Assembly (NCBI GenBank): GCA_900771325.1
Contig: CAAGNN010000152.1
Location: forward strand, 1 to 8,929
Source: Kiritimatiellia bacterium
GTDB taxonomy: Bacteria; Verrucomicrobiota; Kiritimatiellia; RFP12; DVOR01
Reading direction: 5' to 3'
DNA: 8,929 nt
The notes under the pieces are model-generated. The model ran no database searches and had not been told where the DNA came from. It saw only the letters and a program-made list of their open reading frames with translations. The position numbers were made by a program, and so were the translations under genes. Below are positions 1 to 6,437 of the stretch, piece after piece (position 1 is the stretch's first letter; each line of letters opens with the position of its first letter).

Positions 1-12
1 ACCCGGGGCGGG
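1..12. repeat. Truncated unit of the 22-bp GC-rich repeat
   Basis: The first bases, ACCCGGGGCGGG, match the core of the 22-bp repeat (GAACCCGGGGCGG followed by A or G and T) that forms the tandem array at 8786-8929 and sits inside dnaG at 5117-5182. No second unit follows 22 bp later, so this is the inner edge of an array or single unit lying mostly outside the window. Only 12 bp are visible, so chance in GC-rich DNA is possible; the same core at the other end makes it more credible. Confidence 0.5.
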
Positions 13-32
13 CGGCCTGGCGGAGCAGGCCG
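13..32. other. Small GC-rich inverted repeat
   Basis: CGGCCT (13-18) and AGGCCG (27-32) are perfect reverse complements around an 8-nt loop. No T-tract follows on the + strand (the next bases are GTGCACAACG), so it is not a convincing intrinsic terminator. It may belong to the adjacent repeat or be a chance GC palindrome. Confidence 0.35.
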
Positions 33-81
33 GTGCACAACGCTTACCCTCGCAACGCGCCGGAGGCGCACCTCGCCAACT

Positions 82-120
82 GTTCACACCGTTCACCGCT
101 CACCGTTCACGCACCGTTCC
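82..120. repeat. Degenerate GTTCAC / ACCGTTC short repeat in the leader
   Basis: GTTCAC occurs at 82-87, 91-96 and 105-110, and the related ACCGTTCC at 113-120, joined by ACC/CACC linkers; the low-complexity pattern continues weakly to about 140. The rest of 33-167 shows no gene or RNA that I can support. The word GTTCACACC also occurs near 8760-8768 at the other end of the window, so this may be a dispersed repeat family rather than an operator. No dyad symmetry typical of a repressor site is evident. Confidence 0.45.
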
Positions 121-167
121 ACCGTGGTCCACGCTCCACCGACTGTCAAGCGAAGCGCGGGGGATTG

Positions 168-176
168 TGTTAGAAT
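168..176 (+). promoter_or_regulatory. Probable extended -10 promoter for the gene cluster
   Basis: TGT followed by TAGAAT (171-176) matches the extended -10 form TGnTATAAT with one mismatch in the hexamer. It is one of the few AT-containing stretches in the leader and lies 34 bp before the ATG at 211, which leaves a plausible short 5' leader. No good -35 hexamer sits 16-18 bp upstream, as is usual for extended -10 promoters. This placement also argues against the in-frame ATG at 124, which would lie upstream of the transcript start. Inferred from consensus only. Confidence 0.45.
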
Positions 177-201
177 GGGGGGCGTTTTGAGCGCATCGAT
201 T

Positions 202-205
202 GGAG
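202..205 (+). promoter_or_regulatory. Ribosome binding site for the TPR lipoprotein
   Basis: GGAG lies 5 nt before the ATG at 211. It supports 211 as the start, which also places the signal peptide at the N-terminus; the reading frame is open upstream to 124 but without a comparable site. Confidence 0.55.
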
Positions 206-210
206 TTGCT

Positions 211-1359
211 ATGAGGACGATTTGCATTGGGTTCTGCCTTTTGGCGTTGCTGGCGGGGTGTTCGCAGGAGCGGCCGGAGGTATTGGAACGGCGGGCGGAA
301 GAGGCGTATGCCGCAGGGCACTACGCCAAGGCGATTGCGGCCTATGAGCGGCTGCTGGTGTTGAACGGCGAGAGCGCGGTCACCTACTACAATCTCTCGC
401 TGGCGGCGTTGGCGGCGCAAGATACGGCGGCGGCGCGCGCGGCGGCCGAGAAGGGGTTGGCATTGGCAAAGGAGGAGCCTCAGTCCGAGCGGTGTCAGGA
501 GTTGCTGGGGATGATTTCCGAGGAAGTGAAGGAGCCGGAGCTGGCGGTGGCGCAGTATCGTGCGCTCTTGGCCCAGGCGAAGGATCCGGCGGTGCGGGTG
601 CGCGTGGCCTCGCGTCTGGCGCGGCTTTGCGCCGATCAAGGGCGCGCGGATGGGGCCTTGGCGCTGCTCTTGATGGCCTCGAATGAGGCACCGCAGGATG
701 CCGGCACGCTCTACAATCTGGGCAAGCTGTGCGTGCGCGAGCCGCTCTTGCTGCGGCAGGCGGCGTTGGATGCCTTCCGGATGGCCGAGCGGCTGCTGCC
801 GGAGGGCTCGACCCAAGCGCGCGACACGAAGACATGGATTACGCGCCTGGAGCAGAACCTCGAGCGCTTGCAGCAAGTGCCGCCGGCAGCGGGCAATGCG
901 CGCGCCTGCGCCGAGGCCTTGAAGGCGGCGCGGGAGGCGAAGGCGAAGAAGCGTTGGCCGGCGGCGCAATCGGCTGCGGCCAAGGCGGTCAAGGCCGATC
1001 CCTCGAACTACGAAGCGGCCTTGGAGTGGGCGCGGATGTGCGTGCAGAATGCGAACCGCGACCAGGCGTTGAAGGCCTACGACGCAGCCTTGGCGCTGCG
1101 CAGCGGCTCGGTGGAGGCGCGCCAGGAGGCCGCGCAGTTGGCCTATGACCTCAAGCGCTACGATGTGGCGTGCACCTACCTGCGCCCCGCGCTCGTGGTC
1201 CAGCGCAAGAACCGCTACTTGGCGGACCTGATGATGCGCATTTTGGCCGCGCAGAAGCGTCTGCCCGAGGCGCGGTTGTGGGGGGAATACTATTTGGCGC
1301 TGGACGCCTCGGCCCCGGAGGCCTACCGCAAGTGGGTGCAGAGTCTGCCGGAGAAGTAA
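211..1359 (+). CDS. TPR-repeat outer-membrane lipoprotein
   Basis: The 382-residue product begins with a lipoprotein signal: Met-Arg, a hydrophobic core, and the lipobox LLAGC with the lipidated cysteine at residue 17. The residues after it (Ser, Gln) do not include the Asp that retains lipoproteins in the inner membrane of enterobacteria, so outer-membrane attachment facing the periplasm is likely. The mature part is almost entirely helical, alanine-rich tetratricopeptide repeats, clear at about residues 23-90 (AEEAYAAGHYAKAIAAYERL, then YYNLSLAALAAQD) and again at about 260-300, with weaker repeats between and after. Proteins of this type scaffold envelope protein complexes; the partner cannot be told here. 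The ATG at 124 in the same frame was not used because it would bury the signal peptide and lie upstream of the likely promoter. It is the first gene of the cluster, 3 nt before the radical SAM gene. Its coding strand is strikingly G-rich compared with later genes. Confidence 0.85.
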   Translation: MRTICIGFCLLALLAGCSQERPEVLERRAEEAYAAGHYAKAIAAYERLLVLNGESAVTYYNLSLAALAAQDTAAARAAAEKGLALAKEEPQSERCQELLGMISEEVKEPELAVAQYRALLAQAKDPAVRVRVASRLARLCADQGRADGALALLLMASNEAPQDAGTLYNLGKLCVREPLLLRQAALDAFRMAERLLPEGSTQARDTKTWITRLEQNLERLQQVPPAAGNARACAEALKAAREAKAKKRWPAAQSAAAKAVKADPSNYEAALEWARMCVQNANRDQALKAYDAALALRSGSVEARQEAAQLAYDLKRYDVACTYLRPALVVQRKNRYLADLMMRILAAQKRLPEARLWGEYYLALDASAPEAYRKWVQSLPEK

Positions 1360-1362
1360 GGG

Positions 1363-2577
1363 ATGATTGGCATCTCCAAGCTCTATATGGGCCAGGCGGA
1401 GGCCTCGGACCCCCTGCGTTACGGCCGCAAAAGCGCGCACCTGCCCAGTCATTTGCTGCAATTTTCGGCCGATAAGAAGCCGATTGTGGTCTGGAATATC
1501 ACCCAGCGCTGCAACCTAAAATGCCGCCATTGCTACGCCGCCGGCGTGCCCGATACCTCTCGCGAGCTCTCGACGGCCGAGGCCCTGCGCGCAATCGACG
1601 GCTTTGCCGCCTTTGGCTGCCCGGTGGTCCTCTTCTCGGGGGGAGAACCCTTCGTTCGCGAGGATGTGCTCGAGCTAGCGGCCTACGCGCGCAGCAAGGG
1701 CTTGCGGGTGGTCTTCTCGACCAATGGCACACTGATTACCCCCGCGCTGGCCGAGCGCATTGCGGCCATCGGGGTGAGCTATGTGGGCATCTCCATCGAT
1801 GGCGTGGAGGCCACGCACGATGCCTTCCGCGGCGTACCCGGGGCCTACGCGCGCTCGCTTGCCGCCATTCGCGCCTGCCGCGAGGCCGGGGTCAAGGTGG
1901 GGCTGCGCGTCACGCTCACCCGGGGCAATGTCCGCGAGCTGCCGGCCATCTTCCGCCTGATGCGCGAAGAGCACATTCCGCGGATCTGCCTCTACCATCT
2001 GGTCTACGCTGGGCGCGGGGCGAACCTGCGCGCGGAGGACCTCTCGCACGCCGAGACGCGCGCAGCGGTCGACCGCATTATCGATGAGACGCGCGCCGCC
2101 TTCGAGGCCGGCTTCCCGCTGGAGGTCCTCACCGTCGATAACCACGCCGACGCGCCCTACCTCTGGCTGCGAATGGTGCGGGAGGGGAGTCCGCGCGCGG
2201 CCGATGTGTGGCAGCTGCTACAGATGAACGGCGGGAACTCCTCGGGGAACGGGCTCTCGTGCGTCTCGTGGGATGGCACGGTCTATCCCGACCAGTTTTG
2301 GCGCGACAAGCCGCTCGGGAATGTGCGCGAGAAGCCCTTTGGCGAGATTTGGGGCGCGCCGGCGCCAGGCTCGCTCCTGGCCCAACTGCGCGAGAAGCCG
2401 CGCCACGTCACCGGGCGTTGCCGGGCGTGCCGCTTCCTGAACATCTGCGGCGGAAACTTCCGCGCGCGCGGCGAAGCGGCCACGGGCGAGGTGTGGGGCG
2501 TGGACCCCGCGTGCTACTTGACCGATGAGGAGATTGCCCCGGCAGCGGAGGCGGCTCCCGAACCCCGGAGGATGTGA
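1363..2577 (+). CDS. ahbC: AhbC/NirJ-like radical SAM enzyme (alternative haem pathway)
   Basis: A 404-residue radical SAM protein with the cluster motif CX3CX2C (C50, C54, C57), GGEP at 93-96 for SAM binding, and a C-terminal SPASM/twitch-like region with C300, C353, C356, C362 and C384 that should bind a second 4Fe-4S cluster. The N-terminus (MIGISKLY, then DPLRYGR, LPSHLLQFS, VVWN) and the motif MNGGNSSG at 288-295 are what I associate with AhbC, 12,18-didecarboxysiroheme deacetylase. That enzyme removes the acetate side chains of 12,18-didecarboxysirohaem to give iron-coproporphyrin III in the sirohaem-dependent haem route of sulfate reducers and archaea. NirJ of haem d1 synthesis is the close alternative. 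The start follows the lipoprotein stop by 3 nt with GGAG at 1350-1353 as ribosome site. No ahbA, ahbB, ahbD or nir genes are in the window, so the pathway is inferred from this protein alone. Confidence 0.78.
   Translation: MIGISKLYMGQAEASDPLRYGRKSAHLPSHLLQFSADKKPIVVWNITQRCNLKCRHCYAAGVPDTSRELSTAEALRAIDGFAAFGCPVVLFSGGEPFVREDVLELAAYARSKGLRVVFSTNGTLITPALAERIAAIGVSYVGISIDGVEATHDAFRGVPGAYARSLAAIRACREAGVKVGLRVTLTRGNVRELPAIFRLMREEHIPRICLYHLVYAGRGANLRAEDLSHAETRAAVDRIIDETRAAFEAGFPLEVLTVDNHADAPYLWLRMVREGSPRAADVWQLLQMNGGNSSGNGLSCVSWDGTVYPDQFWRDKPLGNVREKPFGEIWGAPAPGSLLAQLREKPRHVTGRCRACRFLNICGGNFRARGEAATGEVWGVDPACYLTDEEIAPAAEAAPEPRRM
2567..2571 (+). promoter_or_regulatory. Ribosome binding site deciding the cvpA-family start
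   Basis: GGAGG inside the end of the ahbC-like gene lies 5 nt before the ATG at 2577 but only 2 nt before the alternative in-frame GTG at 2574. The spacing favours ATG 2577, giving a TGATG stop-start overlap with the upstream gene. Confidence 0.6.
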
Positions 2578-3113
2578 TGCTCTCAGTTGCCCTAGCCTTG
2601 GTCTTTTTGTTCTTCATCCTGCGCGGCGCGTGGCGGGGGCTGACCGGAGAGTTGGCACCGCTGGCGGGGATTGCCGCCTGCCTGGGGGTCGTCTTCTGCG
2701 CCTACGGGCCGCTGCGCAGCACCTTGGCTGCCACGCTCACCGGGCTGGACGCACAGGCGCACACCTTCTATGCGGCCGTGACGGTGGCGGTGGTCGGGGG
2801 CATCCTCTTCCTGGTGGTGGCCAAGTTGGTCAAGCACGTGGGCGAAGTCCTCATTCCCCAGCCCTTCAACGCCATTCTGGGCGCGCTCATCGGGGCAGGG
2901 AAGGTCTTCCTGATTGCCAGTTTGATCGCGGGGGTGGTCTCGGTGACGCGGGAGAAGGCGCAGAAGGCCCTCAGCGAACAGGGGGAGAACCCCCTGACGG
3001 CAGCGGCCCTCACCTTCTGGCAGGCGCAGCTCAACGACCTCCTGCCGCAGGGCGAGAGCGTCCTGCCCGAACTCAAGCACCGGGCCGAGGAGTTGCCCGA
3101 TGGCAACCTTTGA
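2577..3113 (+). CDS. CvpA-family inner-membrane protein
   Basis: A 178-residue protein with four predicted membrane segments at about residues 1-16, 25-46, 64-84 and 97-121, then a charged amphipathic C-terminal tail. The order, the RGAWRGLTGE motif after the first segment, and GALIGAGKVFLI in the fourth segment are typical of the CvpA (colicin V production) family, which is usually 160-190 residues long. Members are linked to envelope integrity and bile or antimicrobial resistance, but the molecular activity is not settled. The gene overlaps the ahbC-like stop by 1 nt and the dnaG start by 14 nt, so its translation is probably coupled to both. The alternative start GTG 2574 adds one residue. 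I give no symbol because the family spans several paralogues. Confidence 0.8.
   Translation: MLSVALALVFLFFILRGAWRGLTGELAPLAGIAACLGVVFCAYGPLRSTLAATLTGLDAQAHTFYAAVTVAVVGGILFLVVAKLVKHVGEVLIPQPFNAILGALIGAGKVFLIASLIAGVVSVTREKAQKALSEQGENPLTAAALTFWQAQLNDLLPQGESVLPELKHRAEELPDGNL
3087..3092 (+). promoter_or_regulatory. Ribosome binding site for dnaG inside the upstream gene
   Basis: GAGGAG lies 7 nt upstream of ATG 3100, within the last codons of the cvpA-family gene. It supports the start that overlaps the upstream gene by 14 nt. Confidence 0.6.
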
Positions 3114-5277
3114 CGCCAACACCCTAGCCGACATCAAGTCCCGCATCGACCTCGTTGACCTGATTGGCGAGTATGGCATTGACCTGCACCGCTCGGGGGT
3201 CAACGCCAAGGCCTGCTGTCCCTTCCACAAGGAGAAGACCCCCTCCTTCACCGTCAACACTGAGAAGGGCTTTTACAAGTGCTTTGGCTGCGGCGAGGGC
3301 GGGGACCACTTTACCTTCGTCCAGAAGTATGAGGGTATTCCCTTCATCGAGGCCGTGCGCAAACTCGCCGAGCGTGCCGGCGTGAAGCTGGAGGAGCGCT
3401 ACGACCCTCAGGCCAAGGCCCGCGCCAAGCTCTACCAAATCAACCAGGAGCTCGCCGCCTTCTACCGCCGCTGTCTGCTCCAGACGCGCGAGGCCGCCGA
3501 GGCGCGCGCCTACCTCCAACGCCGCTCGCTCGATGGCGAGATCGCCGAGCGCTTCGGCCTAGGCTACGCGCCCGACCGCCAGGACGCCCTCCTCACCTGG
3601 GCCCAAAAGCACGGTTTTACCCCCGACGAGCTCGTCTCCGCCGGCCTCCTCGCCCCACCCCGCACCCCCGGCGACCGCTACTACGACCGCTTCCACGGCC
3701 GCATCACCTTCCCAATCTGCGACCCTCAGGGCCGCGTCATCGCCTTTTCCTGCCGTCTCCTGCGCCCCTCGGCCCACACCGGCAAGTATGTCAACAGCCC
3801 CGAGACGCCCATCTTCAAGAAGGCCACCACCCTCTACGCCTTCCACCTGGCCCGTGCGGCCATCGCCAAAGCCACCCCCCGCCGCGCCATCGTCTGCGAG
3901 GGACAGATCGACGTCATCCGTTGCCACGCTTGCGGCTTCCCGGTGGCCCTCGCCTCCCAGGGCACCTCGTTCACGGCCGACCACGTGGCGCTCTTGAAGC
4001 GTTGCGCCGATTCGGCCGACCTCGTCTTTGATGGCGATAAGGCCGGGGTCAAGGCCGCCATCCGCACGATGGGGCTCTTCCTCGCGGCCGGGCTGCCAGT
4101 GCGCATCGTCTCGCTCCCGGAGGGGGAGGACCCCGATTCGCTCCTCCTCACGCGCGGGGCGGAGGCCTTCCGCGACTGCCTAGCCAAGGCCGAGGACCCG
4201 GCCCCCTACCTCATTCGCCGTCTGCGCGAACAGGAGGCCACGCCGGACGCGATGGATGCCACCGTGCGGATGGCCAAGATGGCCGTGGCAACGGTCCTCG
4301 ACTGCCCCGAGCCGGTCCTTACCGCGCGCTTCCTCCAAGATGCCGCCGAGGCCCTCCGTCTGCCGGTCGAGACCCTGACGCGCGACTTGGAGGCCCTGCG
4401 CGCGGATGCCGCCGAGGCCGAGGAGCGTCGCCGCGCCTTCCAGGCCAGGCAGCAGGAGGGCCGCGCGCCGGCCCCCGCGTCCAGTGCCCCCGAGGTTACC
4501 CCGCCCAGCGAGGCAGAGTTCCTCCCCGAGGAGGAGATGGTCGGCGACTTGGTGCCGGTGGATGATCTCCCCGGCCCCGAGGAGCCCTTCGTGCCCGACG
4601 CGCCCGAGCCGCCGCCTGTGGCCACCCCCTCCCTGGCCGAGCTCGCGGCCTCGCAGAACCTGGCCGGAGCCCTCTGCGAACTGCTGGCCCACCACTTCCA
4701 CGAGCCGGAGGTGATGAATTGCCTCATCCAGCACCTGCCGCCGCACTTCGTCCACAACCCCTACGCCGCGCGCCTCTACGACCTGGCCGTTAAGGCCGCC
4801 CTCGCCGGCGACCCCTGCCTGGCCCCGCCGAAGGACGACCCCGACTTTGCCGACTACCTCGGTCGCCTCTTCGCCGGCCCCGACCGCATCGCCGCCGACG
4901 GCGAGTACACCCCGCTCCTCTACGCGCAAGACCTCATCCGCCAATACTGGCTGCGCGAATACACCAGCCGTGCCAAACTCCTGGAGCCCACGAGCCCGGA
5001 GGCCTTCGCCCTCACCCTCTCGCGCAAGCGCTTGCAGACCTTGGCGTGGGACGAGGCGGCCCCCTTTATGAATGCCGCCGACCCCAAGCTCAAACCGGTC
5101 CAGGCGCAAGCGCAGTCCACCCGCCCCGAGTCGACCCCGAACCTGGGGCGGATCGCCCCCGAACCCGGGGCGGATACGGCACCGACCCCGCCCGAGGAGG
5201 TCGACACCCCCGGCGCAACCGGCGATTGGATGGCGGGCGAAGCAGCTGACGAAACGGACTTCTATGACACCCTCTGA
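3100..5277 (+). CDS. dnaG: DNA primase DnaG with extended linker and repeat-derived tail
   Basis: DnaG makes the RNA primers for chromosome replication on single-stranded DNA at the fork, with the DnaB helicase. The 725 residues show all core parts. The CHC2 zinc-binding domain has C40, H43, C61 and C64 (CX2HX17CX2C). The RNA-polymerase domain has RFHGRITFPI at 197-206 and GKYVNSPETPIFKK at 228-241. The TOPRIM catalytic motifs are EGQIDVI (E267 to I273), DGDKAG (D311, D313) and EDPD near 343-346. Residues about 440-515 are an acidic, proline-rich linker; about 516-660 is a helical domain that resembles the DnaB-binding C-terminus. The protein is longer than the roughly 580-660 residues usual for the family because of the linker and a disordered tail from about 666. 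Residues 674-692 of the tail are encoded by units of a 22-bp repeat also found at 8786-8929. It overlaps both neighbours by exactly 14 nt. No rpsU or rpoD flanks it. Confidence 0.96.
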   Translation: MATFDANTLADIKSRIDLVDLIGEYGIDLHRSGVNAKACCPFHKEKTPSFTVNTEKGFYKCFGCGEGGDHFTFVQKYEGIPFIEAVRKLAERAGVKLEERYDPQAKARAKLYQINQELAAFYRRCLLQTREAAEARAYLQRRSLDGEIAERFGLGYAPDRQDALLTWAQKHGFTPDELVSAGLLAPPRTPGDRYYDRFHGRITFPICDPQGRVIAFSCRLLRPSAHTGKYVNSPETPIFKKATTLYAFHLARAAIAKATPRRAIVCEGQIDVIRCHACGFPVALASQGTSFTADHVALLKRCADSADLVFDGDKAGVKAAIRTMGLFLAAGLPVRIVSLPEGEDPDSLLLTRGAEAFRDCLAKAEDPAPYLIRRLREQEATPDAMDATVRMAKMAVATVLDCPEPVLTARFLQDAAEALRLPVETLTRDLEALRADAAEAEERRRAFQARQQEGRAPAPASSAPEVTPPSEAEFLPEEEMVGDLVPVDDLPGPEEPFVPDAPEPPPVATPSLAELAASQNLAGALCELLAHHFHEPEVMNCLIQHLPPHFVHNPYAARLYDLAVKAALAGDPCLAPPKDDPDFADYLGRLFAGPDRIAADGEYTPLLYAQDLIRQYWLREYTSRAKLLEPTSPEAFALTLSRKRLQTLAWDEAAPFMNAADPKLKPVQAQAQSTRPESTPNLGRIAPEPGADTAPTPPEEVDTPGATGDWMAGEAADETDFYDTL
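5117..5182. repeat. Three 22-bp repeat units embedded in the dnaG coding sequence
   Basis: Units begin at 5117, 5139 and 5161, each 22 bp. The first is identical at 20 of 22 positions to the unit at 8786-8807; the 25 bp at 5119-5143 equal 8788-8812 exactly. The second and third share GAACC(C/T)GGGGCGGAT with each other and with the unit at 8830. Three units make 66 bp, a multiple of three, so the primase frame stays open and reads about TRPESTPNLGRIAPEPGAD. A weaker fourth copy may follow at 5183-5204. The outer arms, 5121-5131 and 5163-5173, form an inverted repeat with 10 of 11 positions complementary, and GGGGCG (5145-5150) pairs perfectly with CGCCCC (5154-5159). Confidence 0.8.
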
Positions 5278-6430
5278 CCCCCACTCCCGCCTCGAGGCCT
5301 GGGGCCTTGCCCGTTGCCCAATGGCCGAGCTCGAACGCCTCGAGCCCTGCCTCGCGCGCCTCTCGGCCGCCTTCACCGACAATCGCCCGGAGCGCTACAC
5401 CGCTTACCTGGACGACCCCGACACCCTCACCGCCTACGCCCTCTACTTTGCCCCGCAGACCGTCGCCCGCACCGAGGCCGCCCTGCGCGGCATCCTGGCG
5501 CGGTTGCCCAAACTCCCCCGGCAGAGCTTGCGCGTGCTCGACCTCGGGTGCGGTCTGGGATCGGCCGCCCTCGCCGCCGCAGCCGTCCTCACCGAAGCCA
5601 CCGGCCACGCCCCGGAGGTAACCTGCCTCGATTGGTCGGCCGCCGCCCTCGCCGCCTGCGCCGAACTTCTGCCGGGCGCGCGCACCGTGCAGGGGGACCT
5701 GCGTCGGGATCTGGGCGCGGGGAGCTACGACCTCATCCTCTCCTCCTTCGCCTTCAACGAGGCCTTTCCGCGCACGGCCGAGGCCCTCGCCGCCCTCGAA
5801 AGCCTCCTTTCGCGCCTCTCGCCCGAGCCCGACATCGCCCCCTTCCTCCTCCTGCTCGAGCCGGCTAGCCGCCTGGACACCCCCCGCTTCCTCACCCTGC
5901 GCACGCGCTTCCCGGACCACCCGCTCTACGCCCCCTGCCCGCACCGCCGCACCTGCCCGCTGATGGCGCTGGACGAGGGCTTCTGCCACGATGTCCGCCG
6001 CTTCCGCCCCCGCCGCGCCACCACCCTGCTCAACCGCCGCCTCCGCCGCACGATTGCCGACGTGAAGTTCGCCCTCCTGGCCTTTGGTCGCCGGGGCGGC
6101 CCCCAAGCCGAGGGCTTTGGCGAGGCCGAGTTCCTGCGGATGATCGGCCCGATGGACAAGGCCAAGGGCGTTCTCACCTGCCGCGCGTGTATGGGCGATG
6201 GTGCACTCTGCCGCGTGGAAGTGCCTTCCGCCGCCCTCACCTCGGCGCGCCGCCACGAACTCCTGGCGCGCGAGCGGGGCGACTGCGCCTGGCTCGACGG
6301 CCCGCTCGAAGCCCGCCGGCGCCTCCAAAACGGCCAAATCCAACGCGCCGGTGACCTGCGCTTCACCGACGAAGCCCCCCTCACGCTCCACGACGAGCCC
6401 GAGGACGACACCTTCTCCTTCTCCATCTGA
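5264..6430 (+). CDS. Rsm22/METTL17-like small-ribosomal-subunit methyltransferase-fold protein
   Basis: A 388-residue protein with a class I SAM-dependent methyltransferase fold: motif I VLDLGCGLGS at 91-100, CLDWS at 121-125, and YDLILSSFAFNE at 155-166. C-terminal to it is a cysteine cluster CPH(X4)CPL ... FCH (C225, C231, C241) and later TCRAC (C306, C309). This arrangement matches the Rsm22 family, which includes mitochondrial METTL17, where such cysteines bind a 4Fe-4S cluster and the protein aids small-subunit assembly; the RMIGPMDKAKG segment before C306 also fits. Methyltransferase activity is not certain in the family. The frame is open back to 5072, but ATG 5264 was chosen: it overlaps the dnaG stop by 14 nt, and the upstream part would read antiphase through the dnaG tail. 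The ribosome site is weak (ACGGA at 5254-5258), which suggests coupling to dnaG translation. Confidence 0.8.
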   Translation: MTPSDPHSRLEAWGLARCPMAELERLEPCLARLSAAFTDNRPERYTAYLDDPDTLTAYALYFAPQTVARTEAALRGILARLPKLPRQSLRVLDLGCGLGSAALAAAAVLTEATGHAPEVTCLDWSAAALAACAELLPGARTVQGDLRRDLGAGSYDLILSSFAFNEAFPRTAEALAALESLLSRLSPEPDIAPFLLLLEPASRLDTPRFLTLRTRFPDHPLYAPCPHRRTCPLMALDEGFCHDVRRFRPRRATTLLNRRLRRTIADVKFALLAFGRRGGPQAEGFGEAEFLRMIGPMDKAKGVLTCRACMGDGALCRVEVPSAALTSARRHELLARERGDCAWLDGPLEARRRLQNGQIQRAGDLRFTDEAPLTLHDEPEDDTFSFSI

Positions 6431-6437
6431 GGCCCCG

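Noticed and set aside
124..210. Upstream in-frame ATG at 124 as the start of the lipoprotein
   Set aside because: It would add 29 residues before the signal peptide, and it precedes the likely promoter at 168-176.
100..1461. Long minus-strand open frame of 453 codons opposite the lipoprotein gene
   Set aside because: It is antisense to a clear signal peptide plus TPR protein, its translation is arginine/leucine-rich with no recognisable domain, and such shadows are expected in G/C-biased third positions.
1836..1848. Another copy of the 22-bp repeat inside the ahbC-like gene (ACCCGGGGCCTAC)
   Set aside because: Only about 10 bp match, no neighbouring unit lies at 22 bp, and the residues fit the conserved protein; chance in GC-rich DNA.
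5072..5263. Upstream in-frame extension of the Rsm22-like gene
   Set aside because: It lies within the dnaG tail in another frame and encodes Pro/Arg/Ser low complexity; ATG 5264 fits the family N-terminus and the gene spacing.
4180..5382. Minus-strand open frame of 400 codons opposite dnaG
   Set aside because: Glycine/arginine-rich, no domain, no ribosome site argument, and fully covered by the well-supported primase.
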